A stretch of 64,000 nucleotides of DNA from Polyodon spathula (taxonomy: Eukaryota > Chordata > Actinopteri > Acipenseriformes > Polyodontidae), in the NCBI RefSeq assembly GCF_017654505.1, contig NC_054541.1:47249986-47313985 (forward strand), read 5' to 3'. Of this stretch, positions 8,372 through 19,127 are shown piece by piece (position 1 is the stretch's first letter; the number at the start of each line of letters is the position of its first letter). The notes beneath the pieces are model-generated. The model saw nothing but the letters and a program-made list of their open reading frames with translations. It was not told the DNA's origin and did no database searches. The translations under genes were made by a program, and so were the position numbers.

Positions 8372-11210
8372 AAAGGAAGGGGGGAGAAATCAACAAAAAA
8401 ACAGAAGGGAGACCGCATCAAAACAAGAACAACAACTCAGGTAAGACAACCATTAAATGTATTTATCTAAATGCTAGAAGTATCAGAAACAAAATTCTAG
8501 AACTTGAAGCTACTGCACTAACAGGTAACTATGATGTGATAGGTGTTACAGAAACTTGGTTATCTGAGAGTGATGGGGACGAATATAATATTTGTGGGTA
8601 TACACTGTATAGGAAAGACAGGCAGGACAGAAGAGGAGGAGGGGTAGCGCTATACATAAGAAACAGTCTTGAAGCCCAGGTGTTAAACCTGGACAAAGAA
8701 AATAAAACCGAATCAATATGGGTCAGAATAACAGACAAAAATTCAAAGGGCATAATAATAGGAGCATGCTATAGACCGCCAGATTCAGACGGTGAGCACA
8801 ATAATCTGTTATACAATGACATTAGAAATGTGTGTAGCAAAGGAGAAGCCATACTAATGGGGGATTTCAACTTCCCCCAAATAAAATGGGAAAACCCGGT
8901 GGGTAGCGCGAAGGATGAAATAGAAATGGTGGAAATGGCAAATGACTGCTTCCTAACACAATTTGTGAAGGCACCCACTAGAGGGGAGGCATGCCTTGAT
9001 TTAGTCTTTTCAAATAACGAAGATAGAATAACTAAAACAGAGGTCAGAGAACCACTGGCAAACTCAGACCACAACATGGTCTCATTTGAAGTGTTTTTTA
9101 AATCCCCAAAAGTAAAGACTAAAGCTAAGGTTTACAATTTTAGAAAAGCAAACTATGAAGGCATGAAACAGAGACTAACAGAAGTAGATTGGAGTAAAAT
9201 AGAGAAAACACCCACAGAAGAAGGATGGTTGTTCTTCAAAAATGTAGTACTAGAGGCGCAAAACAATTATATCCCTAAAGTAGACAAATCTAAATGTAAA
9301 ACTAAATTGCCAAAATGGTTTAATAGATCAATAAAAAAAAATATTCAGCGAAAAAAGGCACTTTACAGAGCATTAAAAAAGGACCAAAAAGAAAGTACGC
9401 AGAAAGAGTACACAGAACTGCAAACGCAAGTCAAAAAGGAAGTTAGAAAGGCCAAGAGAGAAATAGAAATGAACATTGCTAAGGGAGCTAAAACCAATTC
9501 CAAAATGTTTTTCCAATATTACAACAGCAAGAGAACATTCAAAGAGGAGATTAAATGTTTAAGAGATACAAATGGCAAAATCGTAGAGGAAGAAAAAAAA
9601 ATAGCAAATATGTTAAATGATTACTTTTCACAAGTTTTTACAAAGGAAGATACTGACAACATGCCCCACATGTCATCCAGTTCCTATCCAGTTTTAAATA
9701 ACTTTAGCATAACTGAGGCAGAAGTGTTAAAGGGACTAGGAGCTCTTAAAATAAACAAATCCCCTGGGCCGGATGAGATCCTCCCAGTAGTACTCAAAGA
9801 AATGAAAGAAGTAATTTACAAACCGCTAACCAAGATCATGCAGCAGTCTCTTGACACAGGGGTGGTACCGACAGACTGGAAAATTGCAAACGTAATACCG
9901 ATCCACAAAAAGGGAAACAAAACTGAACCAGGTAACTACAGACCAGTAAGCCTGACTTCTATTATATGCAAACTTATGGAAACTATAATAAGATCCAAAA
10001 TGGAAAATTACCTATATGGTAACAGGGTACTGGGAGACAGTCAACATGGTTTTAGGAAAGGGAGATCGTGTCTAACTAACTTGCTTGATTTTTTTGAGGA
10101 TGCAACATCGATAATGGATAATTGCAAAGCATATGACATGGTTTATTTAGATTTCCAGAAAGCTTTTGACAAAGTCCCGCACAAAAGATTAATTCTCAAA
10201 CTGAACGCAGTTGGGATTCAAGGAAACACATGTACATGGATTAGGGAGTGGTTAACATGTAGAAAACAGAAAGTACTGATTAGAGGAAAAACCTCAGAAT
10301 GGAGTGTGGTAACCAGCGGTGTACCACAGGGATCAGTATTAGGTCCTCTGCTATTCCTAATCTACATTAATGATTTAGATTCTGGTATAGTAAGCAAACT
10401 TGTTAAATTTGCAGACGACACAAAAGTAGGAGGAGTGGCAAACACTGTTGCAGCAGCAAAGGTCATTCAAAATGATCTAGACAAGATTCAGAACTGGGCA
10501 GACACATGGCAAATGACATTTAATAGAGAAAAGTGTAAGGTACTGCACGCAGGAAATAAAAATGTACATTATAAATATCATATGGGAGATATTGAAATTG
10601 GAGAAGGAATCTATGAAAAAGACCTAGGAGTTTTTGTTGACTCAGAAATGTCTTCATCTAGGCAATGTGGGGAAGCTATAAAAAAGGCTAACAAGATGCT
10701 CGGATACATTGTGAAAAGTGTTGAGTTTAAATCAAGGGAAGTAATGTTAAAACTGTACAATGCACTTGTAAGACCTCATCTTGAATATTGTGTGCAGTTC
10801 TGGTCACCTCGCTATAAAAAACATATTGCTGCTCTAGAAAGAGTGCAAAGAAGAGCGACCAGAATTATTCCGGGCTTAAAAGGCATGTCATATGCAGACA
10901 GGCTAAAAGAATTGAATCTGTTCAGTCTTGAACAAAGAAGACTACGTGGCTAATTCAAGCATTCAAAATTCTAAAAGGTATTGACAGTGTCGACCCAAGG
11001 GACTTTTTCAGCCTGAAAAAAGAAACAAGGACCAGGGGTCACAAATGGAGTTTAGAAAAAGGGGCATTCAGAACAGAAAATAGGAGACACTTTTTTACAC
11101 AGAGAATTGTGAGGGTCTGGAATCAACTCCCCAGTAATGTTGTTGAAGCTGACACCCTGGGATCCTTCAAGAAGCTGCTTGATGAGATTTTGGGATCAAT
11201 AAGCTACTAA
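8368..11210 (+). pseudogene. CR1-like LINE ORF2, endonuclease-reverse transcriptase, one frameshift
   Basis: The frame is open from the end of ORF1. The APE-type endonuclease begins LNARSIRNK at about 8468 and continues with VTETWL, ALYIRNS, CYRPP, LMGDFNFP and SDHN. The reverse transcriptase shows GNYRPVSLTS, HGFRKGRSC, YLDFQKAFDKVPH, SGVPQGSVLGPLLF and the catalytic FADD. The frame breaks at 10951-10953 (TAA after RRLRG). The remaining C-terminal codons continue in another frame to TAA at 11208-11210, which fits loss of about 4 nt near 10950. There is no in-frame ATG before 8857, which lies inside the endonuclease, so ORF2 probably depends on ORF1 for translation. The enzymatic domains are otherwise uninterrupted. 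Confidence 0.85.
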
Positions 11211-11280
11211 CAACCAAACGAGCAAGATGGGCCGAATGGCCTCCTCTCGTTTGTAAACTTTCTTATGTTCTTATGTTCTT

Positions 11281-14200
11281 ATGAGTATGGAGAGTACTTC
11301 ACAAAAGACTAGTTCAAGATCTGCAGTTAGCAAAGATATGGAACTCCAGGTTTGTGTCTGTTGCTGGAGCAAGGCGACAACGGTCAGGGGTTTGAAGATT
11401 CATCAAGGGAGAATGAAATGCTTGAAGGAGAAGGGACAAGGGCCTTGCATTGATCAGTACTTCTTACGAAGTCAGTCAAATCAGTCGAATGAAATCCAGC
11501 GACAGGAAGCAAACCACAGTTTGCAGGATATCAGCACCCCTGTCATAGACGTGAGGAGGACTTGCGTGGATACAGCTAGTGATGAACCTAATGATCCTTG
11601 CGAACCCGGTCAGATGAACCAGCGTAAGAGAGAAAAGAACCTCAACAGGCACAAGCCTGGAGTTAAATGGCCAAGAGCTTGTGAAAAAACTGCATGGGAC
11701 ACAGTAAATACGGATCTCTGCTTTGCATTGGAAAGGTTAAGTGGAACAGCTGAACAGAAGCTGGATAAATTTGGGGACATCATCTACGCATATGGAAGTG
11801 AGAGGTTTGGAGTTGAAAAAAGGAAGGAAAAAGTACAAACTATTCCTGGAAAGTCTAGACGGCAGCAGGAGATTGAACGCTTAGTTAGAGAAAGGAGACA
11901 GTTGAGGAAGCAATGGAGAAGAGCAGAACAAAGTCAGAAGGAGGGACTCAATCTCTTACAAAGGGTCATAAAAGATAATCTTGCAACATTGCGCAGAGCT
12001 GAGCGCCTACAGAAACGCTACAAAAAGAAGGAGCGTGCGAGAGCTAACTTTTATAAAGATCCATTCAAATTTGTAAAGAAGATATTCACCAGTGAGAAGA
12101 ATGGCACACTAAAAGCATCTAAGGTTGAGCTGGAGAGATATTTGGAGGAAACACATACAGACTCAAAAAGGCAGGAGCCTATGTCAATTCCTTCAGACAT
12201 CCCACCTGTCAATCCACCAGAATATCAAATGGAGGACTGTGCACCTAAGTGGAAAGAAGTAGAGCAAGCTGTGAAAAAAGCAAGGGCTTCATCATCTCCA
12301 GGGCCTAATGGAGTTCCGTACAGAGTGTACAAGAGTGCTTCAGGAGTTCTACGAATTCTGTGGAAATTGATGAAAGTGGCATGGGAAAAACAGGTTGTAC
12401 CAAGAGCATGGCGCCGAGCAGGTGGAGTCTTTATACCAAAAGAAAAAGATTCTACAAGCATCAGTAAGTTTCATCCTATTTCCCTATTAAACGTAGAAGG
12501 CAAGATTTTCTTCAGCATTATTGCTCAGAGATTGTCAACCTACCTATTAAAGAACTGCTTCATTGACATTTCAATACAAAAAGCGGGCATTCCAGGTTTC
12601 CCAGGATGCTTAGAACACATCAGTGTGATCTGGCGACAAATTCAATCAGCTAAAAAGGAGAGGAAGGAGCTCCATGTGACATTCCTGGATTTGGCTAATG
12701 CATATGGTTCAGTGCCACATGAACTTCTTTGGGCAGCATTTGATTTTTTCAGTGTACCGGTGACAATAACAAATTTAGTGAAAGCCTACTTTGGAGATTT
12801 GCAATTTAGTTTTTCAACTTCAGAATTCAGCACTACATGGCAATGCCTAGAGGTTGGAATAATGGCAGGATGCACCATTTCTCCACTGGCTTTTACCATG
12901 GCAATGGAAGTAATCATTAGGGCATCAAAATGGGTAGTAGGAGGAGAGAGCTTGGCTTCTGGAATGCGACTACCACCAATTCGAGCATACATGGATGACA
13001 TGACAACCATGACTACAACAGTAGCCTGCACTAATCGGTTATTGGGCAAATTAACCAATAACATTGAATGGGCACGAATGCAATTCAAGCCCACTAAATC
13101 AAGGAGCATCTCTATAATTAAAGGCAAAGTAGTAGATAAAACATTCTTCATTAATGGTGAGGCAATACCAACAGTGTCTGAGAAGCCAGTGAAAAGTCTT
13201 GGGAGATGGTACGACGGGGATCTAAAGGACACAGTTCGTGTGGGAGAAGTTAGACAACAAGCAGTGGAAGGGTTGAAGAGCATAGACAGCTGCGCTCTAC
13301 CAGGCAAACTAAAACTCTGGTGCTTTCAGTGTGGTCTACTGACGAGGTTGCTGTGGCCACTGACTGTGTACGAGGTTTCTTTGACAACAGTAGAGAAGCT
13401 GGAAGCTTTAATCAGTTCATACATCAGGAAATGGTTGGGAGTTCCACGCTGCCTCAGCAGAGTGGGACTTTATGGTAAAGGAATACTGCAGCTACCAGTC
13501 TCTGCTCTAACCGAGGAATTTAAGTGTGCCAAGGTCAGACTGGAAATTACATTAGTAGATTCACGCGACAAATGCGTAAGGGAGGCAGCACCTGTGTTGA
13601 AAACTGGAAGAAAGTGGGCGGCAAAGAAAGCTGTGGAAGATGCAAAGGCTGCCCTTCGAATTGGTGATATTATGGGGCAAGTTCAGCATGGAAGAGGGGG
13701 TCTTGGTCTCAGTTCAGCTCCTCCTACATGACACAAGGCAGCCCCAGCTCAAAGGAGGAAGCTGGTAGTCAACGAGGTGCAAAAGCAGGAGGAGAGGATG
13801 AGGTGTGTAAAGGCCATTTCCCAGGCCAAGCAGGGAGAAAGGATGAGATGGGAGAGTGTGGAACAACGCAAGATTGGCTGGCAAGACCTATGGTCAATGG
13901 AACAGAGCAGGATCAGTTTCCTCATCAGATCAACATATGATGTTCTCCCATCACCACAGAACCTAAACCTCTGGGTGGGTGAGGATCCCTCATGTCCTTT
14001 GTGTTCATCACCTGCAACATTAAGGCATATTTTGACAGGATGTAAGGTGGCTCTTAGCCAAGATCGGTTTACTTGGCACCATGACCAGGTGCTGCGATGT
14101 TTGGCCTTAGCAATGGAAGACAAGCGTAACCTGACCAATAAGTTGCCACCTGTTCCATCAAAACATTACACACAAAAGACAACATTCCTCCGCCCAGGAG

Positions 14201-14675
14201 AGCAACCACCAAGAAAAGATGTTAAAACCAATCCTCGCCCAGGACAACTGGAAGCTGCTAGAGACTAGAAAATGCTGGCAGATGTTGGTCAATGGCTTAT
14301 TTTTCCACCTGAGATTGCCACCACTAACCTTCGACCAGATATTGTCTTGTGGTCTGGATCAGCACGCCTTGTTCAGCTGAGTTAACAGTGCCAAGGGAGG
14401 ATGCTGTAGATGAGGCTTACGAGAGGAAGAAACTGCGGTATGCTCAACTAGCCCCTGAAGCGGAACAGCGAGGATGGAGAGTCCGGGTTTACCCAGTGGA
14501 AGTGGGTTGTCGAGGATTTGTGGCACACTCTACAACCCGGTTTCTCAGAGACGTCGGATTCAGTGGCCAAGGGTTGCGTCGCAGAGTGAAGAACTTATCT
14601 GAAGCAGCAGAGAGGAGCAGCAACTGGCTGTGGTTGAGACGGAAAGATTCTGGCTGGGGATCTCAAGCACAATAG
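11281..14675 (+). pseudogene. RLE-LINE polyprotein, two nonsense codons and a frameshift
   Basis: The N-terminal C2HC finger reads CVCCWSKATTVRGLKIHQG (about residues 25-47). The reverse transcriptase spans about residues 330-620 with FHPISLLNVEGK, FLDLANAYGSVPH, GIMAGCTISPLAF and AYMDDMT, the catalytic box being YMDD rather than the usual FADD. Then come the thumb, a CCHC knuckle (CPLCSSPATLRHILTGC at about 13994) and the RLE core (RPDIVLWSGS at 14333, ELTVP at 14383, then K in ERKK). The frame is stopped by TGA at 13729-13731 and TAG at 14266-14268. Both look like TGG tryptophan codons changed by one G-to-A step. A small indel near 14381 shifts the frame within the endonuclease. The first ATG partly overlaps the CR1 tail. 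Confidence 0.75.
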
Positions 14676-15150
14676 AAAGAAAGAAACGCTGATGTACAGG
14701 TAAGTAAGCTGGGCTGAGTTGAGTGGGGGACGGAGGGGGGTGATGCTGGGACGCCAGAATCACCGTCGAGCCCTCTTGAGGTGTCGTGGGCTAGTTGACG
14801 AAACACTGAGGATGGAAGGTGCCCACTTGAAGACCCCAGAGATGTACCCTACTTAGCTCAATCCAGACGGTTGTCATGCTGATGTGCTGGGGAGGCCGCA
14901 CTGTGGTTGATCCCTGGAGCCAGCATTGCAGCCGTTGTGTGTGCTGATGCGCCAGGGAGGCAAATAAGCTGATCCCTGGAGCCAGAATTACACTTCAGCC
15001 ATTAACACCAGACAGAAGGATATCTACATCATTATATGGAAGTAAATGCAAATGGATGGAGACACATATGGATCACATTAGTTTACTGTAAAGCTGCGTC
15101 TTAGTTGGTGCTTATCTTGGCGAGAGCCGAGTTCAAATCAGCATGACGTT
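11283..15150 (+). mobile_element. R2-like LINE with restriction-like endonuclease, decayed
   Basis: This single-ORF non-LTR element begins directly after the CR1 octamer tail and ends with an untranslated 3' region of about 470 bases containing two related blocks (GATCCCTGGAGCCAG at about 14909 and 14971). Its domain order is N-terminal zinc finger, reverse transcriptase, CCHC knuckle, and a PD-(D/E)xK endonuclease. That order is diagnostic of the RLE group (R2, R4, NeSL, Hero). The exact clade cannot be settled by eye. The element lacks a visible 5' UTR. Confidence 0.75.
15090..15150 (+). repeat. tRNA-like 3' end of the RLE LINE
   Basis: The last part of the element has an A-box-like TCTTAGTTGGTGC (15099-15111) and a T-arm-like segment around GAGTTCAAATC, in which GCCGA and TCAGC could pair with one mismatch around the loop. 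Spacing between the two boxes is shorter than in a normal tRNA. It may be a tRNA-derived recognition sequence or a coincidence. Confidence 0.3.
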
Positions 15151-17067
15151 TTAACATCTACTCTCGTGTAATGGAAATCATGTATTAAAACAGTTCATAT
15201 GACCTTTAGCAACAGATATAATACAGTAAACTCTCCATACAATGTGAGTTATTTATAAAACATAAAAGAACATCTTACATTATAAAAAACATGTATAAAA
15301 TGTACAACCCTAAAGGTCACCACACACCAGACGCAATGAGATTTTTCATTGGGTGATAAGATACTTTCACAGCGACGTGACCATACACACCAGAAGCGAT
15401 GTTGCCAGATTGGAAAACTGCCAGATCAATAAAACTATTAAAAAAAAAATCCTACTGACAAAACTATAATCAAGACTGGTACATATTCGTCAACATGATG
15501 TAGTAATTATGAGTGTCTTCTCTGACTGTATTTCAAAATATATGGCAATAAATCATACATACCAGGGTTATCCAGTGCCTTTGAAATCGAATCACATATA
15601 TTTCAAACCTGTATCTTTATAATTGCAAGGTTCTTTGGTCATAAAACTCTGTATTTTTCCAGGGCATTATTTTTTCCTACATGCATTGAAGCTGTTCTGA
15701 CTGGCTAATTCCCTAGTTGTTGCACAACAAATCGCAAAAAATAAGGATTTAATTCCATTTATTTCGTGTCGAGCTGGTGTGTCCCCGCGTCTCTTGAAAG
15801 ATACTTATCAAAAGTACAGGTTCCATTCATTTTATCACATCGCTGCACAGTTTCGCTTTTCACATTCTGTCTGTTGTGTAGCAGCCTTTACAACACAACA
15901 GTTTTTGCAACTTGTACAATGCATACTCTTTTTAACAATTTGTTTGAAAAGATTTGTATAACAAAAGCAAAAAAAACCTTTAACTTTATACTGCAATTTA
16001 TTTGCTCTCCATATTTATATCTTGCCTTATGAACACTGACATAGCACATGAGTATGTATCAAGCTGAGATCAAGGCTAGAAAACTGTACCTCAGAATCAC
16101 CTCTGTTAATTTTCAGAGCAAATGCCTTCTTACCATCAGTTTAGTGCATTATAGTAAAGTTAATAAGCGCTAGTGACCCAGCATAACTCTTGAAACAAGC
16201 AGAACGCCCTGAACCCAGGAAACCAGCCCAACTAATGCTTGGCTGTTGATGAAGGCTTTTTCTCCATTTTACATGATGGAAGCATTTTCTTTATCCTTAA
16301 CAGTAAACTTAGGAACGTCTGAAAAATGTCTTGCTGGGATTCCTAAAAACAAAACAATCTGTTTTAGAAGCAGACTGCACATATCAGCCATTCTGATTAC
16401 AGTTTGGGAAACAGTTTTGCTATACAAATAGGGGAGTTTATTTCCCAGACCTATAGGTACTGTAGAAGACACTCGTCCAGCTGGAAAAAGGGGGGCACTC
16501 CATAGGGATTTTTTTCAAACCGATGTGCTCGAGTCAATGCAGTGTCAACTGCTTTTTGATTCAATAAAAACGCCCAGTCAAACTTACTTACACAACTTTA
16601 TCAGTTTTCTTCAGGAGTCTGCGTGTACATATTGTCTGTTGGGCTTCTGAAGACATTGCTGGAAAGAAAAGTACAATTCAGTCATCCTGCAGGAACGAAA
16701 CAAAGCCTGGGCAGAGAGGGACTTTCTCATGACAGCTTGATTAGCAAGACACAAACGCCTTTCATTGCCTCCACAGTCATGAATTAAAAGCTGTCTTTTG
16801 CAGCTCTTATGACACTGAGGAGATTGAACCTTTATGAGACTTTGATTTACAAGTGGAAATGTCTTTAACAAGCTGAGTTGCTGTTAGAATGGTTTGGATA
16901 GCATTGCATTACAGGTTAATAGGATTTCTGTCTAGATACTGTAGCTTTAGGCACACACTGGTGGATATAATAATATTTAACCTCTTTCTGATAGAATTGG
17001 TGTCAACACAATATGTTAAAATGAATGATAACAGCCTATAAAGGAGTATTAAAGCCGTTATATTGGT
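15151..17067. other. Gene-free stretch, no domain recognised
   Basis: AT-rich sequence with no convincing exon. A minus-strand open frame at 16611-16871 is cysteine-containing but has no recognised motif and no clear splice pair. The short block near 15316-15440 has repeat-like composition but no terminal repeats. Confidence 0.4.
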
Positions 17068-17207
17068 CAATTCAGTACAGTCAGATGTCAGCTTTCAATT
17101 CAGTACAGTCAGATGTCAGCTTTCAATTCAGTACAGTCAGATGTCAGCTTTCAATTCAGTACAGTCAGATGTCAGCTTTCAATTCAGTACAGTCAGATGT
17201 CAGCTTT
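17068..17207. repeat. Tandem repeat, 28-bp unit, five copies
   Basis: Five head-to-tail copies of one 28-bp unit (starts CAATTCAGTACAG, ends GTCAGCTTT) with no visible difference between copies. There are no spacers, so this is a minisatellite and not a CRISPR. The frames it opens (…VSFQFSTVRCQ…) are repeat artefacts. Confidence 0.95.
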
Positions 17208-17323
17208 CACCCCACCCCCACCCCATACATTTATATAATTTAGATAATTTGTTACTACATCTGTGCATTAACTGAATATTTTTTTACTGAAAAGTGTTGA
17301 GTAAAAAGAATGAGAGATTAATG

Positions 17324-17879
17324 CTAATCAGTGTCAAGTGAAGGATTTTGGATTTTCTTCCGTTTCATTAGGCTTGGTGTAGGAGGCTGTTGGGTTGGAC
17401 TGACATTCTTCTGCAAACATTTCTCTGAGCTCATGTTCAGTACTGCAAAAAAAATAAATAATGGAAATATATTTATTTTGTCCTTGTAAGCCGGACTGTA
17501 TTTTTCAGAAATGTAATATAGGCAATTCAGACACTGTACTGTTGTTACACACGCATCTATCTGTTCTGAATGTCTGCAGTTCACTTAGAATCCCTCTATT
17601 ACGCTACTGTTAAACTTCAAGCAGTTCAATAAGTATTATAATTTCTGGCTAATATCGTTTAACACCTTTGTAGACCAAATATAATACAACAATAACCGCG
17701 CAATTGATTTAGTACAGTACAAAGCATGTAGCTTACCGATGTTAACATTGCACCAGTAGCTACAGAAAATAAAAAATGTACACGATTTAATAAATACAGT
17801 AAATATCAGTCTTCATTTCACAATATTTTTAGGGTAAACAATGTAAATACATCTACAGTAATACATACCTGACTGTTAC
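17324..17879 (-). CDS. Small three-exon transcript, unknown 36-aa product
   Basis: On the minus strand three exons have good splice signals. Exon 1 ends at 17879 (CAG|GTATGT). Exon 2 is only 23 nt, 17759-17737 (acceptor TTTTCTGTAG, donor CG|GTAAGC). Exon 3 starts at 17442 (acceptor TTTTTTTTGCAG). In exon 3, ATG 17434-17432 opens a 36-codon frame (begins MSSEKCLQKNVSP, ends NPSLDTD) stopping at 17324. The same frame is open back through exons 1 and 2 without an ATG. The tail PTPSLMKRKK is basic and proline-containing, but no family is recognised. It could be a micropeptide gene, the 3' part of a larger gene, or a non-coding RNA. Confidence 0.35.
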
Positions 17880-17982
17880 AAGTCTTGTAAATCGTTGCTT
17901 CTGGTTTGTTTAAAAAAAAGTCAGCTGTTATAAAGACGATTAGAATCTGGAGCGCCTGACGTATTTAAAATACTGTAATGTA

Positions 17983-18003
17983 ATTGGTGGTTGCCATAGC
18001 GAT
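17983..18003 (-). promoter_or_regulatory. CCAAT box and X-box-like motif
   Basis: An inverted CCAAT (ATTGG at 17983) sits next to GTTGCCATAGCGAT (17990-18003), close to the RFX-family X-box consensus GTTGCCATGGCAAC. It is about 110 bp upstream of the end of exon 1 of the small minus-strand transcript, which is where a promoter would be expected. Two CACGTG E-boxes follow at about 18042-18058. X-boxes often mark ciliary genes. Confidence 0.35.
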
Positions 18004-18812
18004 AGTAGTTTAGGATCAGCAACACCACCTTCTGAAAAATGACACGTGAAACACGTGAATTTCATAAAGAAAGAAAAAACCTGTTTGACAAATACTGTAA
18101 GGGTAACTGAGAGAGGTTTGTAATGACAAGGCGCGGTTATTTATGTATTCATTTAAATGCAGTGTACACCTAAACAAATAAATAAATACATCAAAAACAA
18201 CTTAAAACTAAATGTAAGCTGTACCACCAGGGAGTAAAATGAATGATAATATCTCCACTTGTTTTGTTTTACGTGCAAATGTCAGGTTTCAGAAGCCAAG
18301 GGTAGGTGTTAAGGTGTAATAGAGAAGACTGATCTGTAGATTGTTAAAGTCACAAATCTTGTAACAACCTATATGAAGGGAATAAAGGCTATTCCGCCTC
18401 CTTTAGTTTCTCTCATTAGAAATGCAATGCAATATTCTGGATGCACCCCATCATAGCTTATTAATCAATGGATTACTGACACTAAAAATAATAAATGACT
18501 TGGAGGGGTCATTCTTAAGGCATTATTCCCTAAACGGGACATTACATTCCAAACCAGCCCCTGTGTTAAGCTATTGTTCATGGATCTTTTTAAGTTGGTA
18601 CCCACAAGTGGCTGTTTTTACAAATTCCAAACCTCTCAGCTTTATTCTATGTTGTTGGTGTTGTATGATATTTCAACGCTGATGAAAACAAGGACATTTT
18701 ACGAACTGTTAAATGTTATTATTTTTTTAACTAAGTTCTTTATACATAAGGTAGTGTGCTTTCCTCAATATCATCAGATATAACCTTTAAAACTAAATGG
18801 ATCTGTATATTA

Positions 18813-18900
18813 TTTATGTATGTATGTATGTATGTATGTATGTATGTATTTATTTATTAGCAGACGCCCTTACCCAGGGCCACTTACAGTTGTATATAAA
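18813..18900. repeat. (TATG)n and dispersed repeat tail
   Basis: A TATG tetranucleotide run leads into TTTATTAGCAGACGCCCTTA and CCCAGGGCCACTTACAG. I recognise this as the tail of a dispersed repeat common in fish genomes. Orientation and full extent are not clear. Confidence 0.5.
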
Positions 18901-19025
18901 AATATATATCAAGAATTACAGTACAATTAAGAGCAAGATACAAAATACAATGACTTCAGTCCAAAAAAAATAAAAATCAATATTGGCCAAGAAAACTTAT
19001 AATATGAATATTGACATGTATAAGT

Positions 19026-19127
<102 letters not shown>

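Larger units (their letters stand above)
6920..11282 (+). mobile_element. CR1-like LINE, nearly full length
   Basis: The element has a 5' UTR, an esterase-type ORF1, an endonuclease/reverse-transcriptase ORF2, and a 3' end carrying the 8-bp repeat TTCTTATG (about three units, ending near 11282). Short octamer 3' repeats and an SGNH/GDSL esterase ORF1 are features of the CR1/L2 group. The 5' limit is uncertain: a (TTTA)n run at about 6889-6915 precedes it and 6920-7423 looks like LINE leader. ORF1 is intact. ORF2 has one frameshift close to its C-terminus, so the copy is young. It abuts a second LINE at the 3' side. Confidence 0.85.

Noticed and set aside
12225..13307. Antisense open frames of 78 and 173 aa
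   Set aside because: They are shadows of the RLE-LINE reverse transcriptase on the opposite strand, with no domain of their own.
17025..17275. Repetitive protein frames and a possible CRISPR array
   Set aside because: The 28-bp units are directly adjacent with no spacers, in a vertebrate genome; the frames come from the tandem repeat.
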